43,967 nucleotides of DNA from Balneolales bacterium (GCA_007132495.1 SLOL01000049.1:1-43967), one strand, 5' to 3'; shown: positions 17,217 to 25,945, counted from the stretch's first letter. Program-made: numbers and translations. The notes: generated from the letters alone by a model not told the origin.

Positions 17217-18347
17217 TTGACGACCGATCACACCCATATCGACCGAACACATACCGACAAAAACCCGGCTCAACGCACCAACATTTCTGCTTTGAGCAGG
17301 GAAGAACTGGCCGATTTTTGCCGGGATCTGGGCCTGAAACGCTACCGCGCCGACCAGCTTTTCCAGTGGATCCATTACCACGGCGTGAGCACTTTTGATG
17401 AAATGACCAATCTGTCCGGCACGCTGCGGAAGCAGCTCCTGGAGACGGCGGATCTGAAAGGAGCCGTCCGGACAAGCCTCAACAAGTCCAAAGATGGAAC
17501 CGTAAAGTGCCTGTTCCGTCTTTATGACGACAAACTGGTGGAAGCGGTGCTCATTCCCGAGTTTTTTGATGACGGAGTGGCCGATCGTCTAACGGTCTGT
17601 GTCTCCTCACAGGTGGGATGCGTCTTTGGCTGCAGCTTTTGCGCAACCGGGAAAATGGGACTGTACCGGAACCTTACGGTTGGTGAAATCACCAGTCAAG
17701 TCCTGTCCATCAATGCCATCGCTGAAAAAGAGTATGGAAAGCGGATCACCAATATTGTCTATATGGGCATGGGTGAGCCGTTTCACAACTATGAGCCCGT
17801 AGTTGAATCGGCGGCCATTTTATGTGATCCACTGGGGCTTAATCTCTCGCCCCGACGTATCACCGTCTCCACCGTCGGACTCACCAAGCAGATCAGGCGG
17901 TATGCCGACGAAGAGCGCCCCTGGAATCTGGCCATATCCCTCCATGCTGCGGATGATGATAAGCGGAACCGGATTATGCCGATTAACGAGAGTCTTGACC
18001 TGTCGGCATTGAGAGCGTCGCTTGAATACTACCACCGGATTATGGAGCGGGGTGTGACCTATGAGTACCTGTTGTTTGACCATTTTAATGACAGCCCGGA
18101 GGATGCCCGGAAACTGGCGAAAATCGCCCGGTGGATCCCATCCAAAGTCAACATTATCATGTACAACGACGTTGAAGGAGTAGACCTGCAGCGGGCCAAA
18201 GAAGACCGGCTGAACCGGTTCATGTCGGAACTGACCCGGCTTCAGGTACGGGCGACCGTCAGGCGCAGCCGCGGAGACGATATTGATGCGGGATGCGGTC
18301 AACTTGCCATTCGGGAACAGGATGGTGAGGGGAAAACGATCGGATGA
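17217..18347 (+). CDS. rlmN: RlmN, dual-specificity rRNA/tRNA adenine-2 methyltransferase
   Basis: This radical-SAM enzyme makes 2-methyladenosine at A2503 of 23S rRNA and at A37 of some tRNAs. The CX3CX2C cluster is Cys135, Cys139 and Cys142 (GCVFGCSFCATGKMGL), and the C-terminal catalytic cysteine is Cys360 in DIDAGCGQLA. At 376 residues it has a slightly long, His/Thr/Asp-rich N-terminal extension before LSREELADF. The start is a TTG with AGGA about 8 bases upstream. It is convergent with the polyferredoxin gene; the 108 bp between them contain no clear terminator. Confidence 0.97.
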   Translation: MTTDHTHIDRTHTDKNPAQRTNISALSREELADFCRDLGLKRYRADQLFQWIHYHGVSTFDEMTNLSGTLRKQLLETADLKGAVRTSLNKSKDGTVKCLFRLYDDKLVEAVLIPEFFDDGVADRLTVCVSSQVGCVFGCSFCATGKMGLYRNLTVGEITSQVLSINAIAEKEYGKRITNIVYMGMGEPFHNYEPVVESAAILCDPLGLNLSPRRITVSTVGLTKQIRRYADEERPWNLAISLHAADDDKRNRIMPINESLDLSALRASLEYYHRIMERGVTYEYLLFDHFNDSPEDARKLAKIARWIPSKVNIIMYNDVEGVDLQRAKEDRLNRFMSELTRLQVRATVRRSRGDDIDAGCGQLAIREQDGEGKTIG

Positions 18348-18455
18348 TATGTACACCGGCTTGCCAAAAATTATTGCAGTCTCCTTCATCCATAAATCGG
18401 ATTCTCAGCGACAGGGAGATACAATAGCAGGAAATGATGGCAATATCCCGCCTGG

Positions 18456-20183
18456 TTAAAACGGGAAATCCTCTTCCGGCTCTTCGTAGTCCAGCTCTTC
18501 AAAAACGGGGGGAACAGCTTCATCGTGATGTTCAATGCCGTCGACATAGATGGCACGGTAGGGACGCGTAGGACAGATATATTCGCAGGCACCGCAGCCT
18601 ATACAGTGGTCATCATGGATTTCAGGTATGGTCAGGCCGTCCTGGTAGGGAACCATCCTCACGGCCTGGGTTGGACAGTGTTCAGCACAGGCACCACAGG
18701 CGGTGTTTTCGGTTTTGACAACACAGTTATCCAGTTCAAGGTGGACCAGTCCAATCCGGGAAACATGTTTCTCCTCCATGGTGAGCGGCAAAATGGCTCC
18801 GGTCGGACATATTTCCGTACACAACACACAATCGAAATTGCAATAGCTTGCATGGTAGTCCATTCTCGGCTGCATCATTCCGGTAAATCCGTGCTCCAGA
18901 AAAGACGGTTGCAGCACATCGGTGGGACAGGCACTCACACACAGCTGACAAGCCGTACAGGTATCGGTATAGTGTTGCAATCCCAGAGATCCGGGAGGGG
19001 AAACCGGATAATTCTTCACCTCAGGAATGGTAGATGGCTGTGTGACCTCCACATCCAGATCATCACGTATGTCATCCTCTTGCAATACATTTGCCTTCAC
19101 CAGTCGTGAGGCCATTGAAAAACCGACAAAATAGGCGACGATCTGAAAAAAGAAGCTTCTTCGATCCCTGCCAAAGTTTTGGTCGTTATCCGGTTTACGG
19201 CTGATGTCAGAAACCTCTACCCTGTTCACAGGTACCGTTTCACGGTTTGATTCCGGTTCCGGCTCGCCCATAAAAAAAGGCTCCGTCACAGGTTCGGATA
19301 TCTTCTTTTCCGGAAACCACTGGTTCTTGTAATCAATGCCCTGTTTGCTGCAGACATCCAGACAGTTGAAACAGCCGACGCATCTTGTGAAATCTATCTC
19401 ATTGTTTTTCAGATCAATACACTCCGCCTTGCAGTTCAGTGAACATTGGGCGCAGTGATTGCAGAGCTGGTCATCGATCTCCAGCCGGTACATCGAAAAT
19501 TTGGAGATCAGGCCGAGAAAACTTCCCACCGGGCAGATGGTATTACAGTATAATCGTCCTCTTGTAAAGGCAAGCCATACGACCAGTCCCAGCATAATCG
19601 ACGGAAAAATCAACGGTAAAAAAGTCGAGCTCCGTGTTTCAACATGATAAAAAGTATAAATTCCATACGACTGGAAGATATCGGCCATAACATTGTTCAC
19701 GCCGAAATATACCGGCCTGACCAATCCCGACGTAATCTTGCCGAAAAGACTGAACGGATCCAGCAGGTTCAGAAGAAACACACTTCCGGACAGAAAAAAC
19801 AGCGTGGTTACAGCAAGCAGTGAATATCGCAACAGATCTTTCGGGGAGGAGGGTCGATAACGAACCCGCTTTTTCCTGATTTTCGTGGTGTACACTTTGG
19901 AGACATAGGAGAGCACATCCTGCAGGATACCCAGTGGACAGACGGTGGAGCAGTACACTCTGCCGAAGATAAGCGTTGCCACAATCACCACCAGGAATCC
20001 AAGCGCTAAAAATCCGGCCAGATTAATGAATTTGATCAGGGACGGAACAAACTGAATCCACGTGATGCCGTTGATCAGTGAAGATGAAAACGTCCCCGTA
20101 AAATCAAGAAACAGGAATCCGGTTGCAACCAGAAACAGCAGGGAGATAACCACCCTTGAAATCTTGAGTACCCTGTTGCGCAT
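18456..20183 (-). CDS. Membrane polyferredoxin, NapH/NapG-like fusion
   Basis: This 575-residue electron-transfer protein starts with four or five membrane segments (about 12-32, 52-75, 108-130, 180-200) of the NapH/CcoG/PceC type. Two CX3CP motifs sit at membrane edges (YCSTVCPLG near 79, YCNTICPVG near 211), followed by two ferredoxin clusters (CNHCAQCSLNC, CVGCFNCLDVC). A linker and another hydrophobic stretch (near 345) precede a NapG-like tail with four more CX2CX2CX3C-type motifs, ending in CIGCGACEYICP. The cofactor partner and donor are unknown. ATG 20183 is preferred to the GTG one codon upstream. It follows the DUF362 gene by 9 bp, so the two form an operon. Confidence 0.88.
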   Translation of the reverse strand: MRNRVLKISRVVISLLFLVATGFLFLDFTGTFSSSLINGITWIQFVPSLIKFINLAGFLALGFLVVIVATLIFGRVYCSTVCPLGILQDVLSYVSKVYTTKIRKKRVRYRPSSPKDLLRYSLLAVTTLFFLSGSVFLLNLLDPFSLFGKITSGLVRPVYFGVNNVMADIFQSYGIYTFYHVETRSSTFLPLIFPSIMLGLVVWLAFTRGRLYCNTICPVGSFLGLISKFSMYRLEIDDQLCNHCAQCSLNCKAECIDLKNNEIDFTRCVGCFNCLDVCSKQGIDYKNQWFPEKKISEPVTEPFFMGEPEPESNRETVPVNRVEVSDISRKPDNDQNFGRDRRSFFFQIVAYFVGFSMASRLVKANVLQEDDIRDDLDVEVTQPSTIPEVKNYPVSPPGSLGLQHYTDTCTACQLCVSACPTDVLQPSFLEHGFTGMMQPRMDYHASYCNFDCVLCTEICPTGAILPLTMEEKHVSRIGLVHLELDNCVVKTENTACGACAEHCPTQAVRMVPYQDGLTIPEIHDDHCIGCGACEYICPTRPYRAIYVDGIEHHDEAVPPVFEELDYEEPEEDFPF

Positions 20184-20192
20184 CACAACCTG

Positions 20193-21110
20193 CTATATTC
20201 GGATTCTGCTGATATTCAGGTCTTCCAGCTGCATGGTTCCGATACCCATCTCCTCTCCGATACGGATATGCCCCACATCCTGCGGCTGCAAACCGAACAT
20301 CAAGCTGGAAGCCGCATCCGCTGCAACAATATCGGGTGAGATCACCTGAGCTTCCATGGTTACGATATCCTCCTCGGAAACTCCCCTCGGGCCGTTTCTC
20401 ATGATTACCCGGTAAGCATCCACGATATTCAGGTCGGGTTTGCGCAAGGTCGAATAATCGGCAACACACTGATGCAAGTCATTTCGATGATAGTAACGAC
20501 GGTCCCAGACATTGCCCATCATGTTCTTCATGGCTATGGATACGGATGCTCCGCCGTGATGTTTCAATACCGGCACATTGATGAAAACATCCGATTCATG
20601 CAGCAGTTCGTGCTCTCTGGTTTCTGTCAGGCGGCGTCCATTGGGGATGGAAGCCTCCTGATAATAGCCTTCGGAATTGGCAGGAACCATCTGTCCTCCC
20701 GCATCATTAACCGCTTTTTCAATGCCGCTTCGCGAATAGCTTTCGCGCCATCCGTCCAGGGTGTGATCAAAAACCCGTACGCGACTTGCACCGGCCTCCA
20801 GACAATGCTCCACAATTCTGCCCATCAGCTCCGGATTGGTATTGGCTGCCCTTTCGGGCGGCAGGTCAAAACTGGCATTGGGTTTGATTACCACTGATTG
20901 ACCGCTTTGTACGAATTGACTCATTCCGCCGAGTTCGGCCATACCGCGATCAAACATCTCGGCGGCACCCCCTCCGCGTACAGCCACCAGATCATAGGGA
21001 ATGCTGCTCCGGGTTGCCGAAAATGCCGATGAAAAACTGCCAAAGGTGGACGCGGAACCGGCTAATACTCCGGCACCAATACTTTTCAGAATAAAGTCTT
21101 TTCGTTTCAT
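20193..21110 (-). CDS. DUF362 protein with an export signal
   Basis: This 305-residue protein has an N-terminal export signal (MKRKDFILKS, then a Gly/Ala/Ser-rich hydrophobic stretch to about 32) that could be Sec or an atypical Tat signal, as it lacks a strict twin Arg. The body matches DUF362: VVIKPNASFDLPPE, VFDHTLDGW, VFINVPVLKHHGGASVSIAMKNMMG and PDLNIVDAYRVIMRNGP. The family's biochemistry is poorly known; members often occur with ferredoxins. This one lacks the C-terminal ferredoxin domain, which the next gene could supply. It is divergent from larC over a 561-bp, repeat-rich gap. Confidence 0.86.
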   Translation of the reverse strand: MKRKDFILKSIGAGVLAGSASTFGSFSSAFSATRSSIPYDLVAVRGGGAAEMFDRGMAELGGMSQFVQSGQSVVIKPNASFDLPPERAANTNPELMGRIVEHCLEAGASRVRVFDHTLDGWRESYSRSGIEKAVNDAGGQMVPANSEGYYQEASIPNGRRLTETREHELLHESDVFINVPVLKHHGGASVSIAMKNMMGNVWDRRYYHRNDLHQCVADYSTLRKPDLNIVDAYRVIMRNGPRGVSEEDIVTMEAQVISPDIVAADAASSLMFGLQPQDVGHIRIGEEMGIGTMQLEDLNISRIRI

Positions 21111-21133
21111 GTGTTTAAATTATATGTATCACA

Positions 21134-21310
21134 ATGTCACATGTAATGACATGACCGTATTTAATCATACGCCTGTGTGTCCGGGCGCATGCCCGGTCAT
21201 GTGCATTTCATATGTTTATTTTTTAAAGTCTATGGACATATGTAATGTCCATGTCGAAAATAATCATGCTCATGTGTGTTGGATTGCCGACATGTGCATT
21301 TCATGTGTTT
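21134..21310. repeat. Cluster of hairpins and direct repeats between DUF362 and larC
   Basis: Four short inverted repeats lie in tandem: ATGTCA/TGACAT (21134-21152), CGTAT/ATACG (21156-21171), CCGGGC/GCCCGG around GCAT (21181-21196), and ATGGACAT/ATGTCCAT (21232-21252). A direct repeat CATGTGCATTTCATRTGTTT occurs at 21198-21217 and at 21291-21310, 93 bases apart. The region is A/T-rich and dense in CATG and ATGT words. It lies immediately upstream of the DUF362 start. Possible roles are a multi-site operator array or a structured RNA. Confidence 0.6.
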
Positions 21311-21322
21311 AAATGTTTTATT

Positions 21323-21671
21323 TCAAGAACTGCACCAAATAATTGTATGCCAATCCAGCTGATTAGCTATTAATGTCCGCAGTACAGTCACTCGGTCATT
21401 GCGGTTTTAATCCGGCTTCAATAAGTATTATTTTGAAAATTGCACCTCAATAGTAATTATGTAATGTTAGCATATTATAAAATTTGAAATTATGCAAATT
21501 AAAATCATATTTTATAATCATATTGATACCCGATAACCATTGTTTTTTAGTACTATACAAGTATCATAATATTATTTTATTAACATACCGATGCTTGATA
21601 GACACAAACTAATACCATGATGATATCCGCTTTGAGGATTAAGACATTTAGTAAACCATACAACCATTTCA
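21323..21671. other. A/T-rich upstream region of larC
   Basis: These 349 bases hold no supportable gene. A second degenerate direct repeat is present: TTCAAGAACTGCACCAAATA near 21322 and TTTTGAAAATTGCACCTCAA near 21431. The last 200 bases are very A/T-rich, with several TATAAT- or TTTG-like words (for example TATAAAATTTG near 21476), and should contain the lar promoter, but none of these stands out. Confidence 0.4.
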
Positions 21672-22970
21672 ATGAAAATTTTATATTACGACTGTTTTTC
21701 CGGTATTTCGGGTGACATGCATCTTGGGGCGCTTGTCGACGCCGGTGTAGATCCTGACCATCTTATTCAAGAGCTTAATAAACTTCCCCTGTCAGGATTT
21801 CGCCTGAATATCTGTCGTGACCAGAGGAAAAGTATTGAAGGCACCCGGGTGGATGTGATCATTGATGATGAGCCCGACGGTGATCATCATCAGAATGATC
21901 ATGATCACGGACCCGCCCACGAACATGGGTCAGGCCAGGATCACAGCCATCACCACAGCCATGGACATAACCATGATCACGACCACCATCATGTCCATCG
22001 TAACCTGGACGATATCAAAGAAATTATCTCCACAAGCGGGTTGGCCGAATCTACGAAGTCCCGCGCATTGAAAATGTTCCGGCTGATTGCTGAGGCGGAA
22101 GCAAAAATCCATGGAATGCCCGTCGACAAGGTTCATTTTCACGAAGTGGGTGCCATGGATTCTATTGTGGATATCACCGGTGCGGCTATCTGTCTGGAGT
22201 ATCTCAGCCCCGACCGGATCTTCAGTTCCACCATCGAATTGGGCGGCGGTATGGTGAAATGTGCACATGGACTGATGCCGGTCCCCGCACCGGCAACTTC
22301 GGAGATATTAAAAGATATTCCGGTCAGGCTGGGTTCGGTAAACCATGAAGCGACCACCCCGACCGGTGCAGCCATCCTGGCGGCCAATGTCGACCAATTT
22401 ACAGACAATCTCCAATTCCGCACGAAACATACGGCATATGGCATAGGTCAACGTGACGCCGAAACGCCGAATGTGCTCAGGGTATTTGTCGGAGAGACAG
22501 AAGATAAGCCGGACACCACGGGGGATTGTGTTCTGATCGAATGCAACATCGACGACATGAATCCCGAACTGCATGGACATGTTATGGAGACACTTTTTGA
22601 CCAGGGTGCATATGATGTCTTCCTTACTCCCGTTATCATGAAGAAAAGCCGGCCGGCTGTAATTATCAGTGTGCTTGGTAGTAAACCGGATGAACAGAAG
22701 TTATCCGAAATCCTCATCCGTCACACCACCACCCTGGGGGTTCGCAGTCAAACCGTCTCGCGCATCATGCTTCGGCGGGAAAGCGAAACGGTAAAAACCT
22801 CGCTGGGACCGGTTACCATAAAAAAAGCATGGTATAAAGGCTCGCTGCTGAAATGGAAACCCGAATACGAGGATTGTAAACTTTTGGCCGACAAGCACAA
22901 GCTTCCACTGCAGGAAATTTACAACATTATTGAATCGGAAATCGAACTGACCTCTAAAAGCAATACTTGA
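21672..22970 (+). CDS. larC: LarC, nickel-inserting cyclometallase
   Basis: LarC performs the last step in making the nickel-pincer nucleotide cofactor: it inserts nickel, forming the carbon-nickel bond in a CTP-dependent reaction. The N-terminus MKILYYDCFSGISGDM, the VHFHEVGAMDSIVDI stretch, the ATTPTGAAIL segment and the C-terminal IECNIDDMNPE region are characteristic. Residues 72-109 hold 18 histidines, probably a nickel-storage or delivery loop. In some lactobacilli larC is split by a programmed frameshift; here it is one 432-residue frame. larE follows after 2 bp. Confidence 0.97.
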   Translation: MKILYYDCFSGISGDMHLGALVDAGVDPDHLIQELNKLPLSGFRLNICRDQRKSIEGTRVDVIIDDEPDGDHHQNDHDHGPAHEHGSGQDHSHHHSHGHNHDHDHHHVHRNLDDIKEIISTSGLAESTKSRALKMFRLIAEAEAKIHGMPVDKVHFHEVGAMDSIVDITGAAICLEYLSPDRIFSSTIELGGGMVKCAHGLMPVPAPATSEILKDIPVRLGSVNHEATTPTGAAILAANVDQFTDNLQFRTKHTAYGIGQRDAETPNVLRVFVGETEDKPDTTGDCVLIECNIDDMNPELHGHVMETLFDQGAYDVFLTPVIMKKSRPAVIISVLGSKPDEQKLSEILIRHTTTLGVRSQTVSRIMLRRESETVKTSLGPVTIKKAWYKGSLLKWKPEYEDCKLLADKHKLPLQEIYNIIESEIELTSKSNT

Positions 22971-22972
22971 CT

Positions 22973-23809
22973 ATGAATAACTCAACCACCAACGGAAGCC
23001 TCCAACAGAAATATGAAAACCTTCAGAAATTGATTCGCGACCTGGGCAAAGTCGCCGTAGCATTTTCCGGAGGTGTGGACAGTACTTTTCTGCTGGCCGC
23101 TGCCCGTCATGCACCTGCAGAAAAACTGATCGCCCTGACCGTCAAACAGGCCTATACACAGCATTGGGAGCTGGATGAGGCGAGTACTTTTGTTAAAGAC
23201 CTCGGAGTTCCTCACCGCATCATTGAACCGGAAGTGGATGAGCGTGTCATGGAAAATCCTTTAAATCGCTGCTATCTCTGTAAAACCGGTACGTTCACCC
23301 TGTTCCGGAAAGTAATGGATGAGCTGGAGTATGACGTTCTTGTGGATGGAACCAATGTCGACGACACCGGTGAACATCGACCGGGCATGCGGGCCAAAAA
23401 GGAGCACGGGGTTCGGAGTCCGCTGCTTGAGGCCGGTTTCAGCAAGGTGGAAATCCGGGAGATGTCCCGTTTACTCGGTATTCCGGACTGGGACAAACCG
23501 TCCAACACCTGCCTCATCACACGCATTCCGTACAACACGAAAGTCAGTGTCGATGATCTGAGGAAAATTGAAGATGCCGAACACTATTTAATGAAGCAGG
23601 GCTTCAAGCAAGTAAGGGTCAGAAAACACGGCGACACGGCCCGCATCGAGGTAGATCCCCACCTGATCGGGAAACTTGCGGAGAGTGAAAACATCAACCG
23701 GATTGTTCCCTATTTAAAAAGTCTCGGTTTTACCTATATTTCGCTGGATCTGGAAGGATACAAGACCGGCAGTCTGGATAAAGCCATTTTAAACAATTCG
23801 GAAAAGTAA
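22973..23809 (+). CDS. larE: LarE, sulfur insertase of the nickel-pincer cofactor
   Basis: LarE is a PP-loop ATPase that activates the pyridinium dicarboxylate mononucleotide and inserts sulfur. The PP-loop is AFSGGVDST. Cysteines lie at Cys100 and Cys103 (NRCYLCK) and at Cys180 (KPSNTCLITR); the last matches the sulfur-donating cysteine of known LarE proteins. The CxxC pair could, with Cys180, bind a cluster, as proposed for cluster-type LarE enzymes that recycle sulfur; this is inference. ATG 22973 is preferred to a TTG at 22967. The stop is 1 bp from the larB start. Confidence 0.95.
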   Translation: MNNSTTNGSLQQKYENLQKLIRDLGKVAVAFSGGVDSTFLLAAARHAPAEKLIALTVKQAYTQHWELDEASTFVKDLGVPHRIIEPEVDERVMENPLNRCYLCKTGTFTLFRKVMDELEYDVLVDGTNVDDTGEHRPGMRAKKEHGVRSPLLEAGFSKVEIREMSRLLGIPDWDKPSNTCLITRIPYNTKVSVDDLRKIEDAEHYLMKQGFKQVRVRKHGDTARIEVDPHLIGKLAESENINRIVPYLKSLGFTYISLDLEGYKTGSLDKAILNNSEK

Positions 23810-23810
23810 A

Positions 23811-24557
23811 ATGAACAAGGAAGCATTAAAGCAGTTGCTTGACAAGGTCAAGAAGGGGAGTACTGATGTCGAGGAGGCTGTTGAAAAACTGGTGGATCTA
23901 CCCTATAAAGAGCTGGGATTTGCCAAGATCGATAACCATCGGGAAATAAGGACGGGGTATCCGGAAGTAATCTTCGGCCAGGGGAAGACCCCGGAGCAGG
24001 TTCACGACATCGTTAAATTTCTGCTGAGTAAAGACGGTAATATACTGGCTACCCGGGTCACCCCCGAAATGTTTGACGTCGTACGAAAACTAAGCGGAGA
24101 TGCCGAATATCACGAAACAGCTCGCTGCATCACCATCCGCCAGAATGCACCGGTACTGCCGGATACACACATTGCGGTGGTCACCGCCGGCACCACCGAC
24201 TTGCCTGTTGCGGAAGAAGCGGCTGTCACCGCAGAGATATTCGACAACCGTGTGAATCGCTTTTTCGATGTGGGAGTTGCCGGGGTTCACCGGCTGTTCA
24301 ACAGTCTGGATGACATCCGGAAGGCCAGAGTGGTAGTAGTGATTGCAGGGATGGAGGGTGCGCTTCCCAGTGTTGTAGGCGGCCTGGTGGATAAACCGGT
24401 CATAGCTGTTCCCACCAGTTCGGGATATGGTGCCAATTTTGGCGGGCTTTCCGCACTCCTTGGAATGCTGACCAGCTGTGCCAGTGGTGTCAGTGTCGTA
24501 AATATCGACAACGGATTTGGAGCCGGTTATCAGGCCGGCATGATCAACAAACTTTGA
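23811..24557 (+). CDS. larB: LarB, P2CMN synthase (AIR-carboxylase-like)
   Basis: LarB carboxylates and hydrolyses nicotinic acid adenine dinucleotide to give the pyridinium dicarboxylate mononucleotide, the first step of nickel-pincer cofactor synthesis. The N-terminal part (to about 115) carries EVIFGQGKTPEQV; the C-terminal PurE-like part has VVTAGTTDLPVAEEA, DVGVAGVHR, VVIAGMEGALPSV and PTSSGYGA. Length is normal at 248 residues. It is the third gene of larC-larE-larB. No LarA lactate racemase homologue is present. Confidence 0.96.
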   Translation: MNKEALKQLLDKVKKGSTDVEEAVEKLVDLPYKELGFAKIDNHREIRTGYPEVIFGQGKTPEQVHDIVKFLLSKDGNILATRVTPEMFDVVRKLSGDAEYHETARCITIRQNAPVLPDTHIAVVTAGTTDLPVAEEAAVTAEIFDNRVNRFFDVGVAGVHRLFNSLDDIRKARVVVVIAGMEGALPSVVGGLVDKPVIAVPTSSGYGANFGGLSALLGMLTSCASGVSVVNIDNGFGAGYQAGMINKL

Positions 24558-24569
24558 CAATCAGTCCAT

Positions 24570-24603
24570 GGAAAATCCCGAAGCAGACTTATCCGGGATT
24601 TCC
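24570..24603 (+). terminator. Hairpin after larB, possible terminator
   Basis: GGAAAATCCCG (24570-24580) pairs with CGGGATTTCC (24594-24603), giving ten pairs with one bulged A. It begins 13 bases after the larB stop. There is no T-tract, so it could be a 3' stabilising stem or a factor-assisted terminator. Confidence 0.5.
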
Positions 24604-24620
24604 AGGACCTCAAAACGTCC

Positions 24621-24719
24621 CTATTCAAAACTGCGGCGTTCGGCAACTTCCCTGGCTGTCTCATACTTGTAATAGACCTCCTTTCCCAACCAGATAATGG
24701 CAACCGGAGCAATGACCAC
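24621..24719 (-). CDS. Possible 32-residue membrane peptide or gene relic
   Basis: On the minus strand, a GTG at 24719-24717 opens a frame reading VVIAPVAIIWLGKEVYYKY followed by ETAREVAERRSFE and a stop. It has a hydrophobic N-terminal half and a charged amphipathic C-terminal half, which looks more protein-like than chance. A stop codon lies eight codons upstream, so it is either a very small membrane protein or the surviving tail of a lost membrane gene. No ribosome-binding site is seen. I do not recognise a family. Confidence 0.22.
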   Translation of the reverse strand: MVIAPVAIIWLGKEVYYKYETAREVAERRSFE

Positions 24720-24745
24720 GTCAATTCTAAGAAAAAAAAGTTAAC

Positions 24746-25858
24746 ATGAATCCATCGCGCAATTTCCGGTTGATAATCATGGCATTCGTTGCTGCCGGAA
24801 GCACTTTATTAGTGATTGCCTGTGAATCCGGTAATCCATCAACCGAAACATCCGAATTATCCATGGAACGCAAAGAATTTGCCATTGCCCTTCATGGCGG
24901 GGCGGGCGTTATATCCCGCGACATCGACTCCGGGGTCCGGGACGGCTACCTATCATCACTGGAGGAAGCGCTTGCCATTGGAAGAGATCTGCTGTCGGGC
25001 GGCGGAAGCAGTATTGATGCCGTTGAAGCCGTTATTCGCTATCTGGAAGATGACGAGCGCTTTAATGCCGGCAGAGGCGCTGTATTCACCAGTGAAGGAG
25101 TTCATGAACTGGATGCTTCCATCATGGACGGAAGCAAACTCAATGCCGGGGCTGTCGCCGGTGTGCGAACCATAAAGAACCCTATTACCCTGGCACGCCA
25201 TGTGATGGAGGAAAGCCGGCATGTCATGTTTGCGGCCGAAGGAGCCGAACTATTTGCCGATCAAACCGATGTGGAGCGGGTGGAAAACAGTTATTTCAGC
25301 ACGGAACGTCGACGCGAACAGCTTGAATCGGCACGGGAACAGTCCTCGGTGATTCTCGATCACAGCGTACCGGGACACGACCCCGGTACTGCGCATGCCG
25401 CCGGCACATATAATCACCGTACCGAATCGAACCGGAATGATAAGCAAAAGAAATACGGCACGGTTGGTGTAGCTGCCCTCGATCGTGCGGGCAACCTGGC
25501 TGCCGGCACCTCAACGGGCGGTATGACCAACAAGCAACCCGGCAGAGTCGGCGACTCGCCGGTCATTTCGGCCGGTACCTACGCCGACAACAACTCCTGT
25601 GCTGTTTCGGCAACCGGTCACGGCGAAAAATTCATCCGCAACGCGGTAGCCTATCAGGTCTGTGCCGGAATGGAATACGGCGGCCTTTCACTGCAGGAAT
25701 CGGCTGAAAAAGTAATTCGTGAGAAGCTGGATGAAGGCGATGGCGGCATCATTGCGGTCGATAAATATGGCAACATCACGCAAGAGTTCAGTTCTCCCGG
25801 AATGTTTCGGGGAGCAGCCGACTCCCGCGGCCGGTTTGAAGTTGCCATCTGGGATTAA
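24746..25858 (+). CDS. Isoaspartyl peptidase / plant-type asparaginase, lipoprotein form
   Basis: This N-terminal nucleophile hydrolase splits isoaspartyl dipeptides or asparagine. It has FALHGGAGV-like (ALHGGAGVI) at about 49, FNAGRGAVFTSEG near 110, and the autocleavage site KYGTVGVAALD, where Thr239 becomes the new N-terminal nucleophile. GTSTGGMTNKQPGRVGDSP and ATGHGEKFIR complete the active site. A lipobox (LLVIAC, Cys near 27) marks it as exported and lipid-anchored; many homologues are cytosolic. An A-rich stretch (AAGAAAAAAAAG) precedes the ATG. Tiny hairpins follow (around 25857-25876 and the ACCCAT/ATGGGT palindrome 25905-25917). Confidence 0.94.
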   Translation: MNPSRNFRLIIMAFVAAGSTLLVIACESGNPSTETSELSMERKEFAIALHGGAGVISRDIDSGVRDGYLSSLEEALAIGRDLLSGGGSSIDAVEAVIRYLEDDERFNAGRGAVFTSEGVHELDASIMDGSKLNAGAVAGVRTIKNPITLARHVMEESRHVMFAAEGAELFADQTDVERVENSYFSTERRREQLESAREQSSVILDHSVPGHDPGTAHAAGTYNHRTESNRNDKQKKYGTVGVAALDRAGNLAAGTSTGGMTNKQPGRVGDSPVISAGTYADNNSCAVSATGHGEKFIRNAVAYQVCAGMEYGGLSLQESAEKVIREKLDEGDGGIIAVDKYGNITQEFSSPGMFRGAADSRGRFEVAIWD

Positions 25859-25945
25859 AAGCAGGGTTTCCCTTTTCGAATAATAATATACTTTAAGGGG
25901 GAGGACCCATAATGGGTTTTTGTTGAGCTAATTACGATCACTATT

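Noticed and set aside
21156-21171. NikR operator in front of the lar genes
   Set aside because: NikR sites have GTATGA and TCATAC about 16 bases apart. Here CGTAT and ATACG are only 6 bases apart and are not the full half-sites.
21672-22970. Programmed frameshift in larC
   Set aside because: The gene is one uninterrupted 432-codon frame with both halves present, so no frameshift is needed.
25905-25917. Terminator at the ACCCAT/ATGGGT palindrome before the acyltransferase
   Set aside because: With a realistic loop the stem is only four pairs, and the T run is short.
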